This document shows positions 1-5,190 of a DNA stretch of 5,377 nucleotides, one piece after another. The first letter of the stretch is position 1. Each line of letters opens with the position of its first letter. This stretch comes from Actinomycetota bacterium. GTDB taxonomy: Bacteria > Actinomycetota > Thermoleophilia > Gaiellales > Gaiellaceae. The position numbers and the translations under genes are program-made. Under the pieces are notes generated by a model. The model did no database searches, had not been told where the DNA came from, and was given only the letters and a program-made list of their open reading frames with translations. The DNA is taken from the NCBI GenBank assembly GCA_013695295.1, contig JACDAS010000190.1:1-5377 (forward strand), read 5' to 3'.

Positions 1-771
1 GACGACCGCCAGCACCACACCCCAGAGCGACTCGGTCGCGACGAGCGGGGAGACGACGGTGACCCGGCCGCGGTAGTAGGCCTCGAAGAGGAGGAGGTAG
101 GAGAGGCCGAAACAGACGCCGGCTGGGACGAACGGCAGGGCGTCGCGAACGCCGGCCCGCCGCTGCCCTCCCAGCCGCCAGAGGAGCGCGACGATGGTTC
201 CCGAGAGCAGAGTGGCTGCGACGGCGGTTCCGGCGGGCACCGCATCGGATGCCTCCGACAAGGCGCGCACCAAGTTGTCGCGCGACGCGAAGAGGACCGC
301 CGCGAGAACCGCGTACACGAGGCCCACGCGCCGGACGTGCCCGGGCCGACCGGTCTCGCCGACGAGCAGGACGCCCCCGGCGACCACCAGCACGGCACCA
401 CCGAGCAGCGGCGCGCTCGCGGGCTCGCCGAGGACGAGCACGGCGATCGCCACGGACACGAGCGGCGCGCTGCCGACGGCGACCGAGGTGCGCGAGGGAC
501 CCGCCTCGCGAACGGCCAGCGTGAAGAGGATCTGTGAGCCGCCGGGTGCGAGGATCCCCGCGAGGAAGAAGGGCCAGGTCCCAGCGACCTCGAGGTCGCC
601 GCTGCCGGCGGCTCCGGCGGCGGCTCCAAAGACCGCGACCGTGAGGGCGGACGCAAGCGTCGCAACCGTGGCGAGCCGAGCGTCCGGAGTGCGCCTGAGC
701 CCGAGGCGCAGCGCGACGGTCATCGCACCGAAGGAGGCCGCCGAGCCGCAGGCGAGGAGAACCGGGGTCAC
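1..771 (-). CDS. DMT superfamily (EamA) membrane transporter, C-terminus beyond window
   Basis: Read on the minus strand, an uninterrupted frame of 257 codons runs from a GTG at 771 to the left edge, where it is cut. The product is a string of hydrophobic helices with short polar loops. It shows the two-repeat plan of EamA transporters. The first repeat closes with REAGPSRTSVAVG (from about residue 88) and LVLGEP (about 112-117), followed by a glycine-rich helix. The second repeat starts near residue 149 (VGLVYAVLAAVLFASR) and reaches SPLVATESLWG near the cut. Family members usually have about 280-300 residues and ten helices, so some 30-40 residues are probably missing. An in-frame TGA lies at 813-811 and no ATG or other GTG lies between it and 771, so the GTG is the only reasonable start; only a weak AAGG precedes it. 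Family members export or import small metabolites across the inner membrane; the substrate cannot be told. It is transcribed away from the DUF839-like gene. Confidence 0.87.
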   Translation of the reverse strand, partial: MTPVLLACGSAASFGAMTVALRLGLRRTPDARLATVATLASALTVAVFGAAAGAAGSGDLEVAGTWPFFLAGILAPGGSQILFTLAVREAGPSRTSVAVGSAPLVSVAIAVLVLGEPASAPLLGGAVLVVAGGVLLVGETGRPGHVRRVGLVYAVLAAVLFASRDNLVRALSEASDAVPAGTAVAATLLSGTIVALLWRLGGQRRAGVRDALPFVPAGVCFGLSYLLLFEAYYRGRVTVVSPLVATESLWGVVLAVV

Positions 772-778
772 GACCTTG

Positions 779-794
779 CGATCGTCGACGATCG
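779..794. promoter_or_regulatory. perfect 16-bp palindrome, candidate operator
   Basis: CGATCGTCGACGATCG reads identically on both strands. It lies 7 bp upstream of the GTG start of the EamA transporter, in the region between two divergent genes. A perfect dyad there is what a dimeric regulator would bind, and it could act on either gene. No regulator gene is in the window, and short palindromes made of CG and GATC do arise by chance in GC-rich DNA, so the role is inference. Confidence 0.35.
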
Positions 795-827
795 TGGGCC
801 GGCCCCGGAGTCATCGTGCGGTCGCGT

Positions 828-833
828 TACTTT
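828..833 (+). promoter_or_regulatory. possible -10 element for the PhoX-like gene
   Basis: TACTTT fits the TANNNT pattern of an actinobacterial -10 box. It sits in the only AT-rich stretch (827-839) of the divergent intergenic region, about 50 bp before the start at 883. I cannot see a convincing -35 element 16-18 bp upstream, so this is a weak call. Confidence 0.22.
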
Positions 834-871
834 TTTCATGCGAAGGGCACAAGCCGATCACACCACCCGAA

Positions 872-879
872 AAGGGGAG
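872..879 (+). promoter_or_regulatory. ribosome binding site that decides the start at 883
   Basis: AAGGGGAG lies just before ATG 883: the AAGG part is 7 nt from the start and the GGAG part 3 nt from it. The in-frame ATG at 838 has no such sequence in front of it and would add 15 polar residues before the signal peptide. The site therefore favours 883 as the true start. Confidence 0.7.
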
Positions 880-882
880 AAC

Positions 883-2430
883 ATGAAATTTGCTGCCTTG
901 CTGGCCGTCGCCGCGATTGGCGCGACAGCCGCCGGGGTGAACCAGGCCGCCGCTGCGGAGCCGGGCTTCCTGACCAACCAGCCGTCGATGATGACGGCGC
1001 TCGCACCGGGCTCCTTCGTCCGGCCGCTGATCTCCGTCGGCGAGACCGTCGGGAGCTACCGCTTCGAGGCGATCCCGGACGGCATCGCGCTTTCGCCCGG
1101 GCGCGAGGGCACGGTCGACGTCTGGGTGAACCACGAGACCTCGACCGTCCCGTTCCCGTACGTTCCGGCAGCGCCGACTGCGGCCAACTCCCAGAACGAC
1201 TTCGACAACTCCCAGCTCAGCCACCTGGTGCTGAACCGGAGCACCGGGGGCATTCTGCAGGGGTCGTACGCGATCCCGAGCAGCGCCAACTACCAGCGCT
1301 TCTGCTCGAACTTCCTCGCCGGGCCGGAGCAGGGCTTCGACCGGCCGCTCATCTTCACGAACGAGGAGGCGGACGACTTCGTCAACCGCACCGGGACCGC
1401 CTGGCCTGCAGGGCCCGGCGCCGAGCAGGCCGGCCTCGTCGTCGCCCACGATCCCCAGACCGGCCAGTCCAGGCCGATCTACGGGCTGGGGCGGATGAAC
1501 CACGAGAACACGATTGCGGTCCCCGGCTACGGCCGCCCCGTGCTGCTCACCGCCGACGACACCTTCAGCGCGCCGGCGTCGCAGCTGTACCTGTACGCCG
1601 CGCTCAGCCGTGACGCCGTCTGGAACGACCAGGGGCGCCTGTGGGCGTTCGTGTCAGACGTTCCGACGGTCAACGACTACGGCGACCTCTCGGGGGTGGC
1701 GAGCGTCCCGGGGCGCTTCATCCCGGTTCCGGACGCGATCGCCGACGGAGGCCAGACGGGCCTCGAGAACTGGTCGAACGCGAACAACGTCTTCCAGTTC
1801 ATCCGGGTCGAGGATCTCGCCTACGACCGCAACCGCCCGAACGTCGTCTACTTCGCCGACACCGGCGAGCCGCGGGCGCTGCCCGATCCCACCACGGGCC
1901 GCCTGCGGCGCGGACCGAGCGGCACGCAGGGCCCGTACATGAACGGGCGCGTCTTCAAGCTCGTGCTGAGCCCGACCAACCCGACGGTCGTGACGAGCCT
2001 CTCGATTCTCATCGACGGCGACACGGGCGGCTACAACAACCCGGCTGCCCTCCACCAGCCCGACAACGTGGAGACCACGAAGACGAGCGTCCTCGTCACC
2101 GAGGATCCCGGCTCGCACAACCAGTACAGCCCGGGCGCGGGCCCGAACTCGCGCCTCTGGCGCTACAACCTGGGTACGACCGGGTTCGCGCCGGTCGCGA
2201 TGGTCGATCAATCGGCCGACCCGTCGGCGAGGGCGGGCGCGTGGGAGGTCTCGGGCATCGTGGACGCCTCGTCGGTGTTCGGTGCTGGCACCTTCCTCCT
2301 CGACGTCCAGGCGCACACGATCTTCGTCCAGACGGCTCCGGGCCCCGACCTCCGGCCGCCGCCGGGACCGGACTGGCTCTACAAGCGCGAGGCCGGTCAG
2401 CTGCTCGGGATGCGGATTCCGGGCGCGTAG
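883..2430 (+). CDS. secreted DUF839/PhoX-like phosphatase-family protein
   Basis: This encodes 515 residues starting at the ATG behind AAGGGGAG. Residues 1-25 are a typical Sec signal peptide: Lys2, a hydrophobic core, then AAAA followed by EPGF, so the protein should be exported. The mature part looks like a beta-propeller with repeated short acidic and His motifs: WVNHET (81-86), TNEE (159-162), GRMNHENT (203-210), TADD (223-226), RVEDLAYD (308-315), YFADTGE (323-329), VTEDPGSHNQY (405-415) and LLDVQAH (472-478). The pattern recalls the DUF839/PhoX family, whose characterised members are extracellular metal-dependent (Ca and Fe) phosphomonoesterases. The only cysteine, Cys141, precedes TNEE by about 18 residues. 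That is reminiscent of the Cys and Glu metal-ligand segment of PhoX, but this is inference. It could instead be a phytase-like propeller of unknown activity. It appears monocistronic. A hairpin follows at 2442-2472. Confidence 0.6.
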   Translation: MKFAALLAVAAIGATAAGVNQAAAAEPGFLTNQPSMMTALAPGSFVRPLISVGETVGSYRFEAIPDGIALSPGREGTVDVWVNHETSTVPFPYVPAAPTAANSQNDFDNSQLSHLVLNRSTGGILQGSYAIPSSANYQRFCSNFLAGPEQGFDRPLIFTNEEADDFVNRTGTAWPAGPGAEQAGLVVAHDPQTGQSRPIYGLGRMNHENTIAVPGYGRPVLLTADDTFSAPASQLYLYAALSRDAVWNDQGRLWAFVSDVPTVNDYGDLSGVASVPGRFIPVPDAIADGGQTGLENWSNANNVFQFIRVEDLAYDRNRPNVVYFADTGEPRALPDPTTGRLRRGPSGTQGPYMNGRVFKLVLSPTNPTVVTSLSILIDGDTGGYNNPAALHQPDNVETTKTSVLVTEDPGSHNQYSPGAGPNSRLWRYNLGTTGFAPVAMVDQSADPSARAGAWEVSGIVDASSVFGAGTFLLDVQAHTIFVQTAPGPDLRPPPGPDWLYKREAGQLLGMRIPGA

Positions 2431-2441
2431 CCTCTCTCCGT

Positions 2442-2472
2442 GTGGCGGGCTGCCCCCGGGGTGGCCCGCCGC
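2442..2472 (+). terminator. GC-rich hairpin after the PhoX-like gene, possible terminator
   Basis: GGCGGGC at 2444-2450 pairs with GCCCGCC at 2464-2470. The stem extends by a G-U and a G-C pair to 2442/2472, around a 13-nt loop. It starts 12 bp after the stop codon, the right place for a terminator. No T-tract follows, so it may be a weak or U-less terminator, or a stem that protects the 3' end. Confidence 0.4.
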
Positions 2473-2536
2473 CCGGAGCCTGCTCCACTCGCCGCGCGGC
2501 TTTGCCGGGCGCTCGGCAGCGGGGTGCCGGCGGGCT

Positions 2537-2575
2537 GACGTCCGCTGATCGCGGCTCCGGCACCAGCGGAGCGTC
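2537..2575. repeat. imperfect inverted repeat (11-bp stem, one bulge)
   Basis: GACGTCCGCTG at 2537-2547 pairs with CAGCGGAGCGTC at 2564-2575, with one unpaired base and a 16-nt loop. An alternative 6-bp stem, GCTCCG at 2554-2559 with CGGAGC at 2567-2572, uses the same right arm. The right arm lies inside the oxidoreductase remnant and the left arm outside it, so the structure straddles the edge of the duplicated segment. Function unknown. Confidence 0.45.
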
Positions 2576-2626
2576 ACCGCGCTGGTGAAGCCCGATCCGA
2601 GCCGCTCCTGAGGGCAGATCTGCAGG
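2561..2626 (-). pseudogene. decayed copy of the oxidoreductase 3' end
   Basis: These 66 bp match 3253-3318, the last codons of the intact oxidoreductase gene, at about 56 of 66 positions with no gap and in the same orientation. Read on the minus strand the copy gives L-Q-I-C-P-Q-E then RLGSGFTSAV, T-L-R-W, against L-H-I-S-L-Q-N, RLGSGFTSAV, K-L-H-W in the real gene (15 of 21 residues identical). The TGA stop of the real gene is TGC here and no start or upstream part of the gene is present, so it is a remnant. Similarity stops abruptly after TGCAGG at 2626. With the intact 3' end it forms direct repeats 692 bp apart that bracket the peptidoglycan-binding gene. Confidence 0.75.
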
Positions 2627-2642
2627 TTTCTACCTCTGACAC

Positions 2643-2675
2643 ACCTCCGAGGTACCTCCGAGGTACCTCCGAGGT
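2643..2675. repeat. three tandem copies of an 11-bp dyad repeat
   Basis: ACCTCCGAGGT occurs three times head to tail without spacers (2643-2653, 2654-2664, 2665-2675). Each unit is itself a dyad, ACCTC-C-GAGGT. The 11-bp period is close to one helical turn, so bound proteins would lie on one face of the DNA. The array ends 28 bp before a TTGACT hexamer and about 65 bp before the peptidoglycan-binding gene, which suits a control site. Mere slippage repeats are the alternative. Confidence 0.7.
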
Positions 2676-2701
2676 GGGGTTGCCCCGAGGTGGGGTTGCC
2701 C
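2670..2701. repeat. two exact tandem copies of a 16-bp repeat
   Basis: CGAGGTGGGGTTGCCC occurs at 2670-2685 and again at 2686-2701 without a mismatch. It overlaps the end of the 11-bp array and shares the CGAGGT core with it. The heptamer CCGAGGT therefore occurs four times, starting at 2647, 2658, 2669 and 2685 (steps of 11, 11 and 16). The second copy ends 2 bp before TTGACT. Confidence 0.75.
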
Positions 2702-2703
2702 GG

Positions 2704-2729
2704 TTGACTCGCGGCCGGCGCCTTAGTAG
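2704..2729 (+). promoter_or_regulatory. possible promoter of the peptidoglycan-binding gene
   Basis: TTGACT at 2704-2709 is one base from the -35 consensus. A poor -10 candidate, TAGTAG (2724-2729), follows after a short 14-bp spacer. Transcription would begin about 5-12 bp later, essentially at the ATG at 2741, which fits the lack of a ribosome binding site there. The spacing is not ideal, so the call rests mainly on the -35 hexamer and its position next to the repeats. Confidence 0.33.
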
Positions 2730-2740
2730 CGTCGTCCGCG

Positions 2741-3184
2741 ATGGCCTCCCTCCTGCCCTGGCCGGTTGTCCGCCGCGGTGCGCAGGGGCACCCGGTCCGC
2801 ACGCTCCAGCACCTGCTCCGCGGCCGCGGCCAAAGCGTGTCGGTCGACGGGAGCTTCGGCCCCCGGACGGAGGCGGCGGTCCGGGCCGTGCAGCAGGCCC
2901 GCGGACTCTCCGTGGACGGCATCGTGGGTCCCCAGACCTGGCAGGCGCTGACCCAGCAGGTGCGACGCGGCAGCACCGGCGACGCGGTCCGCGGCGTCCA
3001 GGAGGAGTTCCAGTTCCGGAACCTCTCGGGCGATCCGAGCCAGGGCCCGCAGATCGACGGGATCTTCGGCCCGCAGACCGAGCAGGCCGTGCGCGGCTTT
3101 CAGCAGGCCGTAGGGATCGGAGCAGACGGCATCGTCGGCCCGCTGACCTGGCGGGCGCTCGTCAGCGGGATGCTGGCGGGCTAG
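2741..3184 (+). CDS. tandem peptidoglycan-binding domain protein
   Basis: The 147-residue product consists almost wholly of two PG_binding_1-type repeats, at about residues 9-70 and 74-141. Each carries the family's two glycine turns: VDGSFGPRT (35-43) and VDGIVGPQTW (58-67) in the first, IDGIFGPQT (105-113) and ADGIVGPLTW (128-137) in the second. Such domains bind cell-wall peptidoglycan and normally target an attached hydrolase or transpeptidase, but no catalytic domain is present. The start is firm: an in-frame TGA lies at 2705-2707 and no other start codon lies between it and 2741. The N-terminus (MASLLPWPVVRRG) is not a signal peptide, so how it would reach the wall is unclear. No Shine-Dalgarno precedes the ATG, so the mRNA may be leaderless. 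It lies between direct repeats derived from the neighbouring oxidoreductase gene and is convergent with that gene. It could be a wall-anchoring accessory protein or a piece of a former larger wall enzyme. Confidence 0.9.
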   Translation: MASLLPWPVVRRGAQGHPVRTLQHLLRGRGQSVSVDGSFGPRTEAAVRAVQQARGLSVDGIVGPQTWQALTQQVRRGSTGDAVRGVQEEFQFRNLSGDPSQGPQIDGIFGPQTEQAVRGFQQAVGIGADGIVGPLTWRALVSGMLAG

Positions 3185-3208
3185 GAACTCGTTTCGAGAT
3201 GAAGCACT

Positions 3209-3227
3209 GGGGTGCCCAGCGCACCCC
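3209..3227. terminator. hairpin between convergent genes, likely terminator
   Basis: GGGGTGC at 3209-3215 pairs perfectly with GCACCCC at 3221-3227 around a 5-nt loop. It stands 24 bp after the stop of the peptidoglycan-binding gene and 24 bp beyond the stop of the convergent oxidoreductase gene, so it could end both transcripts. A run of T is lacking on both sides; the plus strand has only TCTCTTA about 10 bp on. Confidence 0.5.
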
Positions 3228-3251
3228 GTCGGCGAGTCTCTTAGGGCCTCC

Positions 3252-3893
3252 TCACCAATGGAGCTTCACCGCGCTGGTGAAGCCCGAGCCGAGCCGGTTC
3301 TGGAGGGAGATGTGCAGGAGGCCCAGGTGCTCGAGCTGGCGAGCCCAGCGGAGCGTTCCGACGTCGATCGGCCGGAGCCCGCCGCCCTCGACGAGCGCGG
3401 CGACCTTCCCCTTCGCCTCCTCGTCGTCACCGGCGATCAGGACATCCAGCTTCTGCCCCGCGGTCTCGCCGCCGGCGAGAGTCTTGGCGAACGTCGTGTT
3501 GAACGCCTTGACCACGGACGAGTCGGGGAGACGCTCGGCGAGCTCCTCGGCGGCCGAGCTGTCGGCGGGAGTCACGAGCCGGTCGAAGGTCTCGAAGTCG
3601 ACCGGGTTCGAGATGTCGACGACCGTCTTGCCGCGGAGCTGCGGGCCGTACTGGGCGACGGCCTGCTCCTGAGCGGGGTAGTAGAGCGCGAGCACGACGA
3701 CGTCGCCTCCGACCTCGGCGCCCGACGCGAGCGCGGTCGCCGACCCGCCTCCGCCCGTGCCGTTCAGCTCGTCCGCGAGGGCGCGAGCGTCTTCGGGATT
3801 GCGGTCGATCAGCTCGACGTCGTTCCCGCCCGCAACCGCGCGCAAGCCGATGCCGCGGCCCATGTTCCCTGCCCCGATGATCGTGACCTTCAA
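3252..3893 (-). CDS. NAD(P)-binding oxidoreductase, F420-dependent NADP reductase family
   Basis: The 213-residue product begins with a Rossmann fold, MKVTIIGAGNMGRG, with GxGxxG at residues 7-12. It continues with VVVLALYYPA (65-74), VVDISNPVDF (91-100), VVKAFNTTFAKTL (127-139) and the C-terminal HLGLLHISLQ...GSGFTSAVK (189-210). This order is that of the F420-dependent NADP oxidoreductase group (COG2085), which moves hydride between F420 and NADP in the cytosol; the length is normal for it. Asp30 and Arg31 end the second strand, where NADP-specific members often have Ser-Arg or Asn-Ser-Arg, so the cofactor may be NAD or the substrate may not be F420. The start is TTG 3893, chosen because AAAGGGAG lies 5 nt upstream and the Rossmann strand begins there. 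It lies 86 bp downstream of the ABC permease on the same strand and could be co-transcribed with it. A copy of its last 66 bp lies at 2561-2626. Confidence 0.83.
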   Translation of the reverse strand: MKVTIIGAGNMGRGIGLRAVAGGNDVELIDRNPEDARALADELNGTGGGGSATALASGAEVGGDVVVLALYYPAQEQAVAQYGPQLRGKTVVDISNPVDFETFDRLVTPADSSAAEELAERLPDSSVVKAFNTTFAKTLAGGETAGQKLDVLIAGDDEEAKGKVAALVEGGGLRPIDVGTLRWARQLEHLGLLHISLQNRLGSGFTSAVKLHW

Positions 3894-3898
3894 GGTGT

Positions 3899-3906
3899 CT
3901 CCCTTT
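3899..3906 (-). promoter_or_regulatory. ribosome binding site supporting a TTG start
   Basis: On the minus strand AAAGGGAG is followed by ACACC and then the TTG at 3893-3891. The good match and the 5-nt spacing support this rare start codon. The next in-frame ATG (Met11) would cut into the GxGxxG nucleotide-binding loop. Confidence 0.75.
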
Positions 3907-3979
3907 CTCGTGAGCCTCGTCCGCAGGGTAGTCGCGATCGGTCAGCCCACGCCGAGACGAGATCCCGGTGCGCTCGCCC

Positions 3980-4780
3980 TCAGTTGACGAGCTTCCGCGT
4001 CATCGCGCGGATCGCGATCCGCCAGGTGAGGAGGCCGAAGGCGACGAGCGCGCCGACCCGCCCGAGGTCGCTCCAGCCCTCGAAGCCGAACGCGGCGTGG
4101 CGAACGAGCTCGACGCAGTGGTGGAGGGGGTTGAAGTTGCCGGCGACCTGCGCCCACCGCGGGAGCCCGCTGAGTGGGAAGAACGTTCCCGCGACGAGGA
4201 AGAGCGGCGTCAGCACCGCGCTGATCACGTAGCTGAAGTTCTCGATCGACGAGGCAAACCCGGCGATGGAGATCCCGAAGCAGGCCCACCCGAAGCCCGC
4301 GAGGAAGGCGATCCCCGGCACGGCGAGCATGCCCCACGCCGGGTCGAGCCCGAACACGAGCGCGACGAGCAGCGGCACGCAGCCGTAGACCCCGGCCCGG
4401 GTCGCGATCCACAGCGCCTCGGCGGTGACGAGCTCCTCGGTGTCGACCGGGGCCGCGAGGATCGCGTCGTAGGTCCGCTGGAACTGGTACTTGATGAAGG
4501 TGCCGAACATGGCCGGGAAGGCGCTCGAGAAGAGAACCGCGGTTGCGACCGTCCCGGTCCCGACGAACTCCACGTAGTCGTAGCCGCCGACCTTGCTCAC
4601 GAGCGAGCCGAAGCCGAAGCCGAAGGCGAGAAGGTAGAAGGTTGGCTCGACCGTCGACGAGAAGGTGGTCGAGCGCCAGTAGGACGAGAAGTTCACGACC
4701 TCGCGTACGAGGACGCCCGTCAGCGCGGGTCGCTCCAGCCGGCCCAGGCGACGCTCGCGCGGAGCCTCCCGCTCGAGCAT
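3980..4780 (-). CDS. ABC-2 type (NodJ/DrrB-like) transporter permease
   Basis: The 266-residue product has a basic cytoplasmic N-terminus (MLEREAPRERRLGRLERP) and about six membrane segments near residues 43-62, 72-92, 123-144, 150-176, 181-201 and 240-258. Between the second and third segments is a conserved cytoplasmic stretch, IKYQFQRTYDAILAAPVDTEEL (residues 96-117 overall), typical of the NodJ/DrrB branch of ABC-2 permeases, where it contacts the ATPase. That branch exports lipooligosaccharides, polyketides or other drugs; the substrate here is unknown. The start ATG (4780-4778) shares one base with the ATPase stop (TGATG), and GGAGGAG lies 8 nt upstream inside the ATPase gene, so the two are translationally coupled. 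A longer upstream frame exists but its extra part is an Arg/Gly-rich shadow of the ATPase gene. Length and helix count are normal, so this gene appears intact. Confidence 0.9.
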   Translation of the reverse strand: MLEREAPRERRLGRLERPALTGVLVREVVNFSSYWRSTTFSSTVEPTFYLLAFGFGFGSLVSKVGGYDYVEFVGTGTVATAVLFSSAFPAMFGTFIKYQFQRTYDAILAAPVDTEELVTAEALWIATRAGVYGCVPLLVALVFGLDPAWGMLAVPGIAFLAGFGWACFGISIAGFASSIENFSYVISAVLTPLFLVAGTFFPLSGLPRWAQVAGNFNPLHHCVELVRHAAFGFEGWSDLGRVGALVAFGLLTWRIAIRAMTRKLVN

Positions 4781-5190
4781 CAGGCGATCTCCTCCCCGGT
4801 CAGGAGCACGAAGACGTCCTCGAGGTTCGTCGGTCGCCGCTCCCCCTCCGGTGCCCGGCCATCCGCGGCCTCGACTCCGAGCACGGAGACGCTCGTCCCG
4901 GTGCGTCTCGTGCTGAGGCCGGCCGTCACTGCCGCCGCCTCGACCTCGGCGAGCCGCGCGGGCGGGCCGTAGACCTCGACCGCTTCCCGGCCCGCGTGCT
5001 CGGCGACGAGCTGCGCCGGTGGCCCGGCTGCGACCGCGCTCCCGTGGGCCATGATCAGCACCGTGTCCGCCAGCCGCTGAGCCTCCTCGATGTAGTGCGT
5101 CGACATCAGGATCGTCGTCCCCTCGGCACGCAGGGCGTCGATCAGCGCCCAGAGCTCCTGGCGGACCTGCGGGTCGAGTCCGACCGTCGG
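4780..5190 (-). CDS. ABC transporter ATPase, C-terminal part; 5' half lost at the fold-back
   Basis: The last 136 residues of a NodI/DrrA-like ATP-binding subunit are present. They begin at PTVGLDP (the D-loop, just after Walker B), followed by the H-loop in ILMSTHYIEEA with its switch His, and a C-terminal domain ending in NLEDVFVLLTGEEIA, typical of the NodI/DrrA group. Walker A, the Q-loop, the LSGG signature and most of Walker B are absent. Upstream of 5190 this frame continues only into the antisense of the mirrored copy, which gives nonsense. Full-length relatives have about 300-330 residues, so over half is missing. It is coupled to the permease by TGATG, and the two would form one exporter. 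As written it cannot bind or hydrolyse ATP; whether the gene is broken in the organism or only in this assembly cannot be told. Confidence 0.87.
   Translation of the reverse strand, partial: PTVGLDPQVRQELWALIDALRAEGTTILMSTHYIEEAQRLADTVLIMAHGSAVAAGPPAQLVAEHAGREAVEVYGPPARLAEVEAAAVTAGLSTRRTGTSVSVLGVEAADGRAPEGERRPTNLEDVFVLLTGEEIA
4789..4797 (-). promoter_or_regulatory. permease ribosome binding site inside the ATPase gene
   Basis: On the minus strand GGGGAGGAG lies in the final codons of the ATPase, 8 nt before the permease ATG. It fixes the permease start at 4780 and supports coupled translation of the pair. Confidence 0.75.

Larger units (their letters stand above)
2431..2740. other. 310-bp gene-free region with hairpins, repeats and a gene remnant
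   Basis: No plausible gene lies between the PhoX-like stop and the ATG at 2741. Frames that cross it are low-complexity Arg/Pro/Ala shadows. In order it holds a GC-rich hairpin (2442-2472), an imperfect hairpin with an 11-bp stem (2537-2575), a decayed copy of an oxidoreductase 3' end (2561-2626), three 11-bp tandem repeats (2643-2675), two 16-bp tandem repeats (2670-2701), and a possible promoter (2704-2729). This density of structure suggests a rearrangement site as well as a control region. Confidence 0.7.

Noticed and set aside
838..882. Longer start (ATG 838) for the PhoX-like gene
   Set aside because: It would place 15 polar residues before an obvious signal peptide and has no ribosome binding site; AAGGGGAG stands directly before ATG 883.
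194..886. Plus-strand open frame of 230 codons opposite the EamA gene
   Set aside because: It has low-complexity Thr/Arg/Pro/Ala composition; the minus strand gives a clear membrane transporter over the same region.
2491..2500. GCCGCGCGGC palindrome as an operator
   Set aside because: Ten bases of pure G and C are expected by chance in DNA this GC-rich, and it is not near any start.
2643..2701. CRISPR array or replication iterons
   Set aside because: The units are 11 and 16 bp with no spacers, and there is no cas or rep gene; a control site or slippage repeat fits better.
1654..2976. Long minus-strand open frame of 440 codons
   Set aside because: It is mostly an Arg/Ala-rich shadow of the PhoX-like and peptidoglycan-binding genes. 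Only the short RLGSGFTSAV segment is meaningful, and it is reported as a remnant.
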